Shown one piece after another: positions 1-5,383 of a stretch of DNA of 7,586 nt; the first letter of the stretch is position 1, and each line of letters begins with the position of its first letter. Origin of the DNA: Alistipes sp. (GTDB taxonomy: Bacteria; Bacteroidota; Bacteroidia; Bacteroidales; Rikenellaceae); the NCBI GenBank assembly GCA_017561105.1, contig JAFZDR010000163.1:1-7586 (forward strand), given 5' to 3'. A program made the translations under genes and the position numbers. The notes beneath the pieces were generated by a model. That model made no database searches. It had not been told where the DNA came from and saw only the letters and a list, made by a program, of their open reading frames with translations.

Positions 1-922
1 AGCCCTCGCTAAAGTCGAAAACCAGGTCGTAGTATGGCGGTATAACAAACTCTCCGCGCACCGCATAACCCCAATAACCACCGCTATACTCCACCGAAAG
101 CTCATCCAAATTCTCTACCTCGCGAACTTTCATCTCCAAAAGTTGCTTTAACTGCGGTAACGCAGGGCAAGAGGAGCGCAGCAGTCGGGCAATACGATAG
201 TGGCGCACATCGCCCGCCTCGGCAAACAGCTTTTCGATGCGGTCCAGCTCCTCGTCTTCACCCGCCACCGCCAAGTGGGGCGTAATAAGCAGATGGTCGC
301 TATCAGACAACGACCTTCCTATCCTTTTATCGAACGACATTGCAGCCAACGCAGTAACAATCAGCGCAATCGGATAGTCATCAATGCTCTTATCGAAAAC
401 GGTGGCAGTGCGTTGCGGGTGTTGATATTGGCGCGTTCCTCTCTCCACACAATCATCAAGAGAAAATCCGGGACGATACATCGCATCAAAGTCTATAAGG
501 TGCAGGCCTCTCTTTCCAAGGATTATATTTTCGGGTTTCAAATCGCCATGCGCCCACGGCTCGTTCAACAGAGCCACGGCAAACTCCTCGAACATACGGG
601 ATAGTGCAGCCATTTTGTGGGGCTCACCGCAAATCTTCTCTATTTTGCTCTGCAAGGTTTCGCCCTCGTGCCACTCACACAGCACCACATCGGCCAGATG
701 CGAAGATGAATCCAACGAACCGACAAGCAGTTCGTTCGGATAGTAGCGTTCGCCATATATGGCTTTGAGATTGCGATGTGGACGCATATATACCCTCAAG
801 GCGGAATGGACCTCGCCATCCATAACCTCGAAGGTGATCACCGAATTGCCAACCCTGCAACGCGGCACACCCGCATCATCGCATAACGGATATACATGTC
901 GAAAACTAAGGGTGCGTGACAT
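1..922 (-). CDS. Protein kinase-like domain fused to WG repeats (3' end beyond window)
   Basis: The minus strand is open from an ATG at 922 to the left edge, giving 307 residues and no stop. Residues 125-133 read HGDLKPENI, a eukaryotic-like kinase catalytic loop with Gly in place of the Arg of HRD. LIDFD at 142-146 stands where DFG would be (DFD here), GTRQYQHP at 162-169 resembles the activation-segment end, and D182 fits the F-helix Asp. CEWHEGETL at 82-90 looks like the hinge. I see no glycine-rich loop and no clear VAIK lysine, so the N-lobe is reduced or diverged. From about residue 280, YWGYAVRGEFVIPPYYD followed by FSEG matches one WG beta-repeat, and more may lie outside the window. 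There is no signal peptide, so it is probably cytosolic. An in-frame ATG at 949 would add nine residues, and the frame stays open into the end of murA. It lies about 90 nt after murA with no terminator or clear promoter between, so co-transcription is possible. The substrate is unknown, and it could be a pseudokinase. Confidence 0.8.
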   Translation of the reverse strand, partial: MSRTLSFRHVYPLCDDAGVPRCRVGNSVITFEVMDGEVHSALRVYMRPHRNLKAIYGERYYPNELLVGSLDSSSHLADVVLCEWHEGETLQSKIEKICGEPHKMAALSRMFEEFAVALLNEPWAHGDLKPENIILGKRGLHLIDFDAMYRPGFSLDDCVERGTRQYQHPQRTATVFDKSIDDYPIALIVTALAAMSFDKRIGRSLSDSDHLLITPHLAVAGEDEELDRIEKLFAEAGDVRHYRIARLLRSSCPALPQLKQLLEMKVREVENLDELSVEYSGGYWGYAVRGEFVIPPYYDLVFDFSEG

Positions 923-1010
923 CTTATCAAGATGCAGCACCGATAGCATATATTGTGAAATGGAGTGTATCAAGACATCAAGTTGCGCAAAGAGGCCAAC
1001 TCGCGATTGC

Positions 1011-2321
1011 CTACTCGTCCAAACGAATGATATTTGCTCCGATAGCGTTCAAACGACCCTCGATATCACGGTAACCACGGTCGATTTGATCGATATTCTG
1101 AATTGTGCTGACACCGTCGGCACTCATCGCAGCAATCAACAACGAAACTCCGGCACGAATATCGGGCGAAGACATCTTGGCTGCACGCAACTGGTGCTGG
1201 TGGTCCTGACCGATAACGGCTGCACGGTGAGGATCGCAGAGTATAATCTGCGCACCCATATCTATAAGCTTATCCACGAAGAACAGACGGCTCTCGAACA
1301 TCTTCTGGTGAATCAGAACGGTACCCTTAGCCTGTGTTGCCACAACGAGGAAGATAGACAACAAGTCCGGAGTCAAACCCGGCCACGGAGCATCGGCAAT
1401 GGTCATAATCGAGCCGTCGATAAAGCTCTCGATACTGTAGTGATCCTGCTGTGGAATATAGAGATCGTCGCCTCGGCGCTCCATGGCGATACCGAGTCGC
1501 GCAAACTGTGCCGGAATAATTCCGAGATTTTCAAACGAAACGCCCTTGATAGTGAGCTCTGAGCGGTTCATCGCTGCCATACCGATAAAGCTACCCACCT
1601 CAATCATATCCGGTAACATCGTGTGTGTAGTGCCACCGAGCGACTCCACGCCCTCAATCTCGAGGAGGTTCGAGCCTACACCCGAAATCTTTGCACCCAT
1701 GCGGTTGAGCATCTTGCACAACTGCTGCAGATATGGCTCGCAAGCGGCATTGTAGATGGTTGTTTTGCCCTTGGCAAGCACAGCGGCCATAACGATATTG
1801 GCAGTACCGGTCACCGAAGCCTCGTCGAGCAACATATAGCAACCTTTCAACTCCTTGGCCTTAACGGTGAAGAACGACTCGGCAGCGTCGAAATCGAACT
1901 CTGCACCGAGCTTCTGGAAGCCGATAAAGTGGGTGTCAAGACGGCGGCGACCAATCTTATCGCCACCCGGCTTTGGAATATATCCCACGCCGAAACGCGC
2001 CAAGAGCGGACCGACAATCATCACCGAGCCGCGCAAACGAGCGCAACGATTGCGATAGTCGTCGCTGGCAAGGTAATCAAGATTTATATCCTTGGCACAG
2101 AACGAGTAGCAATCCTCCGACAGACGCTCAACCTTCACACCCATAGCCTGCAAGAGGTCTATAAGCTGAATAATATCGAGAATCTGAGGGATGTTGTCCA
2201 CCACCACCTTCTCCTCGGTAAGGAGTGTAGCGCAAAGAATTTGCAACGCCTCGTTTTTCGCACCCTGCGGTTTAATCTCGCCCGATAGACGGCGACCACC
2301 TTCAACCTTGAAAATTGCCAT
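1011..2321 (-). CDS. murA: UDP-N-acetylglucosamine 1-carboxyvinyltransferase MurA
   Basis: MurA catalyses the first committed step of peptidoglycan synthesis in the cytoplasm, transferring enolpyruvate from PEP to UDP-GlcNAc. The start chosen at 2321 gives 436 residues, beginning MAIFKVEGGRRLSGEI, which is normal for the family. An in-frame ATG at 2438 would add 39 residues, but the best promoter (2339-2369) lies inside that extension, so it is rejected. Visible family landmarks are K22-N23 in GAKNEA, the active-site loop PGGDKIGRRRLDTH at about 118-131, the catalytic-Asp region GLTPDL, and DIRAG with the Arg equivalent to E. coli R397. The odd point is residue 121: the usual catalytic Cys (E. 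coli C115) is Asp, codon GAT at 1961-1959. In other bacteria this substitution keeps activity and gives intrinsic fosfomycin insensitivity. The kinase-WG gene follows downstream on the same strand. Confidence 0.97.
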   Translation of the reverse strand: MAIFKVEGGRRLSGEIKPQGAKNEALQILCATLLTEEKVVVDNIPQILDIIQLIDLLQAMGVKVERLSEDCYSFCAKDINLDYLASDDYRNRCARLRGSVMIVGPLLARFGVGYIPKPGGDKIGRRRLDTHFIGFQKLGAEFDFDAAESFFTVKAKELKGCYMLLDEASVTGTANIVMAAVLAKGKTTIYNAACEPYLQQLCKMLNRMGAKISGVGSNLLEIEGVESLGGTTHTMLPDMIEVGSFIGMAAMNRSELTIKGVSFENLGIIPAQFARLGIAMERRGDDLYIPQQDHYSIESFIDGSIMTIADAPWPGLTPDLLSIFLVVATQAKGTVLIHQKMFESRLFFVDKLIDMGAQIILCDPHRAAVIGQDHQHQLRAAKMSSPDIRAGVSLLIAAMSADGVSTIQNIDQIDRGYRDIEGRLNAIGANIIRLDE

Positions 2322-2338
2322 AATATCCGAATTTTTAT

Positions 2339-2369
2339 CAAAGATAATACTTTTTGCCGAAAAAGTCAA
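2339..2369 (-). promoter_or_regulatory. Bacteroidota-type promoter for murA
   Basis: On the minus strand, TTGAC (2365-2369) is followed by TATCTTTG (2339-2346), with 20 nt between TTG and the -7 box. This is a full match to TAnnTTTG with a -33 TTG. Transcription should start around 2331-2335, leaving a leader of about 10-15 nt before the ATG at 2321. The spacer contains a 7-bp inverted repeat, ACTTTTT-GCCG-AAAAAGT (2349-2366). Confidence 0.75.
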
Positions 2370-2435
2370 TAATTGAGGTGCGAAGTTTGCAAAATTTACG
2401 GGAGTAAATGCTACGCTGAAGTCGCACAAAGGCAA

Positions 2436-2468
2436 CAAAAAGGCTGTCCGACGAAAATCGGACAGCCT
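2436..2468 (-). terminator. Intrinsic terminator after the esterase gene
   Basis: A perfect 11-bp stem (AGGCTGTCCGA at 2441-2451 with its complement at 2458-2468) and a 6-nt loop are followed on the minus strand by TTTTTG. It begins about 18 nt after the esterase stop and separates that gene from murA. Confidence 0.9.
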
Positions 2469-2486
2469 ATATTTATGTAAATTATA

Positions 2487-3791
2487 CTACTTGAGCTTCT
2501 CGAGCAACCACTTGTTGCGCTGCTGATCCATCTCCTCATAAACATAGTGACCAATCTCGTTAAGGATATGCAACTCCTTAGCTGTTGGCACCATATTATA
2601 TGCCGAGAACATAGATGTAGGACAGCATGTTGTATCGTTGTAACCGAGAGCAACCTTCACCGGTACGCGGGTCTTGCGTGCGAAGTTTACGATATCGTAA
2701 TACTTCAAAGTCTGCATAACGCCCTCGTTGCGGAGGTTGTCATCCGAACTTGTGCGGAAGAGGTGAGGCCAACCTGCACTACGCTTGTGGAGGTAACCTG
2801 TCAAATCGGCAAGAGCAGGATAGTATGCATAGAGGTACTTAACCTTAGGGTTAAGGTATGCTGTGGTGAACGACAAAGCACCACCCTGGCTGCCGCCGCA
2901 AACTGCGATGCGCTCAGCATCTACAAACTCGAGGCCTGCAAGAACATCTACAGCGCGTGCGCAACCGAGATATACACGCTTGTAGTAATACTTATCGCGA
3001 TCCTGAATGTTGAAGCGGTTGTAGTTCTTCAATGCGCCATACTTCAAGTTGCTGTATACATCACCCGGCATGTCGATAGGAATACCGTGAATACCTATTA
3101 CGAGTGTTACAACGCTCTTCAAGTCTGCCAAGTTCTTCTCTACATCGTATGTGCGAACATTTGCTCCGGGCACCTTCAACACTGCAGGGTGCTTACCAGG
3201 CTTGGTAGGTACGGTCATAATGCCGTAGATATAGTCGGCAGCTCCATTGCGGAACTTTACATTGTACACATTGTAGTAGTGAGTACACTTCTCGGGCTTG
3301 AGAGTCAAAACAGGCTCCAACGGAATCTTTGCACTCTCGGCCAAAGCCTTCTGCCAGAACTCGTCGAAGTCGGCCGGCATCTCAACGGTTGGCTGAATCT
3401 TCTCAGGCTCGAAACCTGCAGTAGCCAAACCGCGGTATGTGTTGCCTGCATCCTCAACATAGACCTTGCAGCGCAAGAATCCCGGAACCTTCATTGTGCC
3501 GAGCTTAATCTCGCCCTCACCCGCCTTCAATACCATGGAACCCTTCTTGTGGGCAGGCATATTATCCTCCGAGATCTCATACTTGATCTTCACATTCTGC
3601 ATTGGGGTGTGGTGCTTCAACGCCAATACCTTGAATACGGGCTGCTCACCACACTTATAGTTCCAATCGAGGTGATCCGGTGTAACGATAACCTTAACAG
3701 CTCTGTCGCTTGGAGTCGCCGCAGTGGCAACATCGCCCACAAATGCATTGAGTGCAAAGAGGGCACATAAAACAAAGAGTAATTTTTTCAT
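2487..3791 (-). CDS. Exported acetyl esterase, AXE1/CE7-like alpha/beta hydrolase
   Basis: This 434-residue protein probably deacetylates glycans such as acetyl-xylan or acetylated oligosaccharides outside the cytoplasm. The start at 3791 was chosen because it opens with a signal peptide, MKKLLFVLCALFALNAF, with a likely AxA cleavage site near residue 24; the longer frame from 3875 overlaps the putative promoter. Residues about 27-130 look like a beta-rich N-terminal domain. The hydrolase domain follows, with nucleophile elbow GGSQGG (S301), a candidate acid D386 in GYNDTTCCPTSMF, and H415 in GHYVYEE. The GYND-TTCCPTSMFSAYN stretch is typical of the AXE1/CE7 group. The RGQ motif of classical CE7 enzymes is not seen; the corresponding segment reads IGIHGIPIDM. 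At 434 residues it is longer than the roughly 320-residue cytosolic CE7 enzymes because of the leader and extra domain. It is probably monocistronic, with a terminator directly after. The exact substrate cannot be read from the sequence. Confidence 0.85.
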   Translation of the reverse strand: MKKLLFVLCALFALNAFVGDVATAATPSDRAVKVIVTPDHLDWNYKCGEQPVFKVLALKHHTPMQNVKIKYEISEDNMPAHKKGSMVLKAGEGEIKLGTMKVPGFLRCKVYVEDAGNTYRGLATAGFEPEKIQPTVEMPADFDEFWQKALAESAKIPLEPVLTLKPEKCTHYYNVYNVKFRNGAADYIYGIMTVPTKPGKHPAVLKVPGANVRTYDVEKNLADLKSVVTLVIGIHGIPIDMPGDVYSNLKYGALKNYNRFNIQDRDKYYYKRVYLGCARAVDVLAGLEFVDAERIAVCGGSQGGALSFTTAYLNPKVKYLYAYYPALADLTGYLHKRSAGWPHLFRTSSDDNLRNEGVMQTLKYYDIVNFARKTRVPVKVALGYNDTTCCPTSMFSAYNMVPTAKELHILNEIGHYVYEEMDQQRNKWLLEKLK

Positions 3792-3822
3792 ACGATTATA
3801 TATTTTTGAGTTTAAATCTGTA

Positions 3823-3830
3823 CGAAGATA
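3823..3830 (-). promoter_or_regulatory. Possible -7 box for the esterase gene
   Basis: On the minus strand TATCTTCG differs from TAnnTTTG at one base and lies about 32 nt upstream of the ATG at 3791. The leader after it is A/T-rich. The nearest TTTG upstream is 24 nt away, longer than the usual spacing of about 20, so this is a weak call. Confidence 0.4.
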
Positions 3831-3882
3831 CAAAAAAAGCTTGGAAATTCTGCGCAAAGTGCCATATTTTTTCAAAAAGTAG

Positions 3883-3890
3883 TATCTTTG
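3883..3890 (+). promoter_or_regulatory. -7 box of the rnpB promoter
   Basis: TATCTTTG fully matches the Bacteroidota -7 consensus TAnnTTTG and ends 4 nt before the first base of the predicted P1 helix of RNase P RNA, where transcription should begin. There is no good -33 TTTG at the expected distance; GTG at 3859-3861 is the nearest partial match. Confidence 0.65.
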
Positions 3891-3894
3891 CAGC

Positions 3895-4234
3895 GCAGAT
3901 TCGGTTCATCGCTGCCTCGCAAGAGGGGGAGGAAAGTCCGAGCAACACAGAGCACCGTGCAAGTTAACGGCTTGATGTTCGAGAGGGTATAGTAGCGTAA
4001 CAGAGAATGACCGCCGCGAGTTTCGGCTCGGGGTAAGGGTGAAAAGGCGGGGTAAGAGCCCACCGCGAGGGCAGCAATGTCGCTCGGCAGTACGCCTCAC
4101 GGGTTGCAAGGTCATGTATATCGGCAATTAAGGGTTGCTCGCCCAATGCCGAGGGGTAGACCGCACGAGGCGGCAAGTGATTGTCGCCCTAGATAAATGA
4201 TGGACTAAAACAGAACTCGGCTTATGGGGTCTGC
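3895..4234 (+). ncRNA. rnpB: RNase P RNA (bacterial type A)
   Basis: This is the catalytic RNA that removes 5' leaders from tRNA precursors, acting with the RnpA protein. Conserved blocks appear in order: GAGGAAAGTCCGAGC near 3930-3943, an AGAGCA block near 3950, GGGTGAAAAGGCGGGGTAAG then AGCCCACCG near 4037-4065, GGGGTAGACCGC near 4153, CCTAGATAAATGATGG near 4188-4203, and ACAGAACTCGGCTTA near 4210-4224. P4 is supported by CCGAG (3938-3942) pairing with CTCGG (4216-4220), a compensatory variant of CCGGG/CCCGG in E. coli. P1 is formed by GCAGATTC (3895-3902) with GGGTCTGC (4227-4234), which includes two G-U pairs. These helices set the ends, and the length of about 340 nt is normal. It is the only plus-strand gene, divergent from the esterase and convergent with efp. 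A terminator follows directly at 4243-4278. Confidence 0.96.
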
Positions 4235-4280
4235 AATTAAGGGAAGGCTTTGCTAATAGTGCAAGCCTTCTTCTTTTTGG
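4221..4280 (+). repeat. Direct repeat, copy 1: rnpB 3' end plus terminator
   Basis: This 60-nt stretch covers the last 14 nt of rnpB (CTTATGGGGTCTGC), a short spacer and the terminator. It recurs at 4498-4557 with only three differences: GG to AA in the rnpB part, and A to G in the terminator loop. Confidence 0.9.
4243..4278 (+). terminator. Intrinsic terminator of rnpB (first copy)
   Basis: GAAGGCTTTGC pairs with GCAAGCCTTC (one bulged T) across a 7-nt loop, and is followed by TTCTTTTT. It starts 9 nt after the P1 helix closes. A near-identical copy lies at 4520-4555. Confidence 0.9.
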
Positions 4281-4293
4281 TAGGTGACTCCTC

Positions 4294-4366
4294 CCATAAG
4301 CCGAGACATATGTTACCCACCCCCAAAATCCCCCTCCTGTGAGGGGGACTTACTTATGGAATCTGC
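4294..4366. repeat. Palindromic intergenic unit A (73 nt)
   Basis: The unit begins CCATAAGCCGA and ends CTTATGGAATCTGC. Its ends pair (CCATAAG with CTTATGG, 4294-4300 with 4353-4359). An inner 8-bp stem, TCCCCCTC with GAGGGGGA (4329-4336 with 4341-4348), closes a CTGT loop. It aligns without gaps to unit B at 4439-4511 with about 80 percent identity. It resembles a MITE- or REP-like element, but I cannot tell whether copies exist elsewhere in the genome. Confidence 0.8.
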
Positions 4367-4372
4367 TACCAT

Positions 4373-4406
4373 ATCCCTATGCCTGACGGTGTAGGGATTT
4401 TGTTTT
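4373..4406 (+). terminator. Second, unrelated terminator-like hairpin
   Basis: ATCCCTATGCC pairs with GGTGTAGGGAT (11 bp including two G-U pairs) around a TGAC loop and is followed by TTTGTTTT. It occupies, after unit A, the same relative place that the rnpB-type terminator takes after unit B, shortly downstream of a CTTATGGAATCTGC. It may act as a backup terminator for rnpB read-through. Confidence 0.6.
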
Positions 4407-4438
4407 GGTTGTGGTAAAACGGTCGGTCTTACGAAATT

Positions 4439-4511
4439 CCATAAGCCGAATAGTGTGTTACCTATCCCCCAAACCCCCTTTCTGTAAAGGGGGCTTACTT
4501 ATGGAATCTGC
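4439..4511. repeat. Palindromic intergenic unit B (73 nt)
   Basis: Gapless partner of unit A. The outer arms extend to 10 bp here (ATTCCATAAG at 4436-4445 with CTTATGGAAT at 4498-4507). The inner stem is CCCCCTTT with AAAGGGGG (4474-4481 with 4486-4493) around the same CTGT loop. Three of its eight pairs differ from unit A on both sides, so pairing is kept while the sequence changes. Its right end merges into the second copy of the 60-nt direct repeat. Confidence 0.8.
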
Positions 4512-4557
4512 AATTAAGGGAAGGCTTTGCTAATGGTGCAAGCCTTCTTCTTTTTGG
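4498..4557 (+). repeat. Direct repeat, copy 2: displaced rnpB-tail and terminator
   Basis: 57 of 60 bases are identical to 4221-4280. It contains CTTATGGAATCTGC, a copy of the rnpB 3' terminal sequence without the rest of the gene, followed by a full terminator hairpin (4520-4555) with T-rich tail. It lies between rnpB and the converging efp terminator and could stop rnpB read-through. Confidence 0.9.
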
Positions 4558-4588
4558 AATGTATGCCATTGTCGTTTTCCACTCAAAC

Positions 4589-4618
4589 AAAAAAATCGGA
4601 CTGTTTTCACAGCCCGAT
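4589..4618 (-). terminator. Intrinsic terminator of efp
   Basis: On the minus strand a 10-bp stem with one G-U pair (ATCGGGCTGT with ACAGTCCGAT) and a GAAA tetraloop is followed by seven T residues. It begins 24 nt after the efp stop codon. Confidence 0.93.
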
Positions 4619-4641
4619 TATTCGATATCCTGAGTCATTGA

Positions 4642-5214
4642 CTACTTGATACGCTCGTAATACTCGCGAGTGCGGGTATCAACGCGGATCTTGTCACCAG
4701 TGTTGATGAACAAAGGTACCTTGATAGTTGCACCGGTGTTTACGGTTGCAGGCTTCAACGAGTTAGTCGAAGCTGTATCACCCTTGATACCTGGCTCAGT
4801 GTAAGTAACCTCCATATCTACGATTGGTGGCAACTCTGCTGCCAAAACGATATCCTTATCGGTGTGGTACATAACCTCAACGATCTGGCCATCAGCCATG
4901 AGGTCATAGTTCTCGATGAGCTTCTTCTCGATGTTGATCTCCTCGAAAGTCTCAGTGTGCATGAAGTGTGCACCGAGGTCATCCTCGTAAGTGAACTGGT
5001 AAGGACGACGCTCAACGCGTACCTGCTCGATCTTGATACCTACCGACGAGAAGGTATTCTCGAGAACGCGACCGTTCTCCAAGTTCTTGAGCTTCGAACG
5101 AACAAATGCAGGACCCTTGCCTGGCTTGCAGTGCTGGAAATCGACAACAATAAAAGTCTTGCCATCCATCTCGATGCACATACCGATTTTGATATCAGCT
5201 GCTGTAATTGTCAT
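4642..5214 (-). CDS. efp: Translation elongation factor P
   Basis: EF-P binds the ribosome between the P and E sites and relieves stalling at consecutive prolines. The 190-residue length and three-domain layout are typical: a KOW-like N-terminal domain (about 1-62), then two OB-fold domains. The conserved loop reads CKPGKGPAF, with K33 at the position of the E. coli K34 that receives beta-lysine; whether and how it is modified here cannot be read from this window. The C-terminal family signature is visible as EPGIKGDT, KPATVNTGA, VPLFINTGDKI and VDTRTREYYER. The start at 5214 (MTITAADIKIG) aligns with known EF-P N-termini. The gene has its own promoter and terminator and appears monocistronic, converging on rnpB. 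Confidence 0.98.
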   Translation of the reverse strand: MTITAADIKIGMCIEMDGKTFIVVDFQHCKPGKGPAFVRSKLKNLENGRVLENTFSSVGIKIEQVRVERRPYQFTYEDDLGAHFMHTETFEEINIEKKLIENYDLMADGQIVEVMYHTDKDIVLAAELPPIVDMEVTYTEPGIKGDTASTNSLKPATVNTGATIKVPLFINTGDKIRVDTRTREYYERIK

Positions 5215-5250
5215 AGTTGTATATTTTTATGTATTAGAAATTTCCGGGTG

Positions 5251-5282
5251 CAAAAGTATAAAAAACTTTACAAACTAACAAA
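5251..5282 (-). promoter_or_regulatory. Bacteroidota-type promoter for efp
   Basis: On the minus strand TTTG (5279-5282), a 20-nt spacer and TACTTTTG (5251-5258) match the -33/-7 consensus fully, with the same spacing as the murA promoter. The start site should fall near 5243-5247, giving a leader of about 30 nt. Confidence 0.78.
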
Positions 5283-5383
5283 TAATAGCTCAATAGCATC
5301 AACTTAGTTCTGATTATGGCGGTCAAAACGCCCCTATTCGGAGAGTCTGTTGTGCCCGAAAAAGTTGTTGAACCCTATTTGTA

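Larger units (their letters stand above)
4281..4641. other. Non-coding region between rnpB and efp
   Basis: I see no credible gene in these 361 bases. They hold the two 73-nt palindromic units, the 4373-4406 hairpin, the second copy of the rnpB tail/terminator, and the efp terminator. The linkers (4281-4293, 4367-4438, and 4558-4588) show nothing else I recognise. Confidence 0.8.

Noticed and set aside
200..604. 134-codon plus-strand open frame
   Set aside because: It lies opposite the kinase catalytic region, whose motifs are unmistakable on the minus strand.
759..1562. 267-codon plus-strand open frame over the kinase start and the end of murA
   Set aside because: It is the mirror of two well-supported minus-strand genes and shows no family motif.
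2322..2438. N-terminal extension of MurA from ATG 2438
   Set aside because: The promoter boxes at 2339-2369 fall inside it, and the family N-terminus matches the start at 2321.
2547..3770. 407-codon plus-strand open frame opposite the esterase gene
   Set aside because: It is antisense to a gene with a signal peptide and catalytic motifs, its translation has no recognisable domain, and it has no Bacteroidota promoter in front.
3872..4176. Small minus-strand open frames across rnpB
   Set aside because: They overlap conserved RNase P RNA structure and have no recognisable protein features.
4281..4557. CRISPR array
   Set aside because: There are only two palindromic units of 73 nt, without regular short spacers or any cas gene; a structural or mobile repeat explains them better.
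5321..5336. Possible terminator after the GH32 gene
   Set aside because: GGCG and CGCC can pair around a 7-nt loop, but the stem is only 4 bp and no T-run follows on the minus strand.
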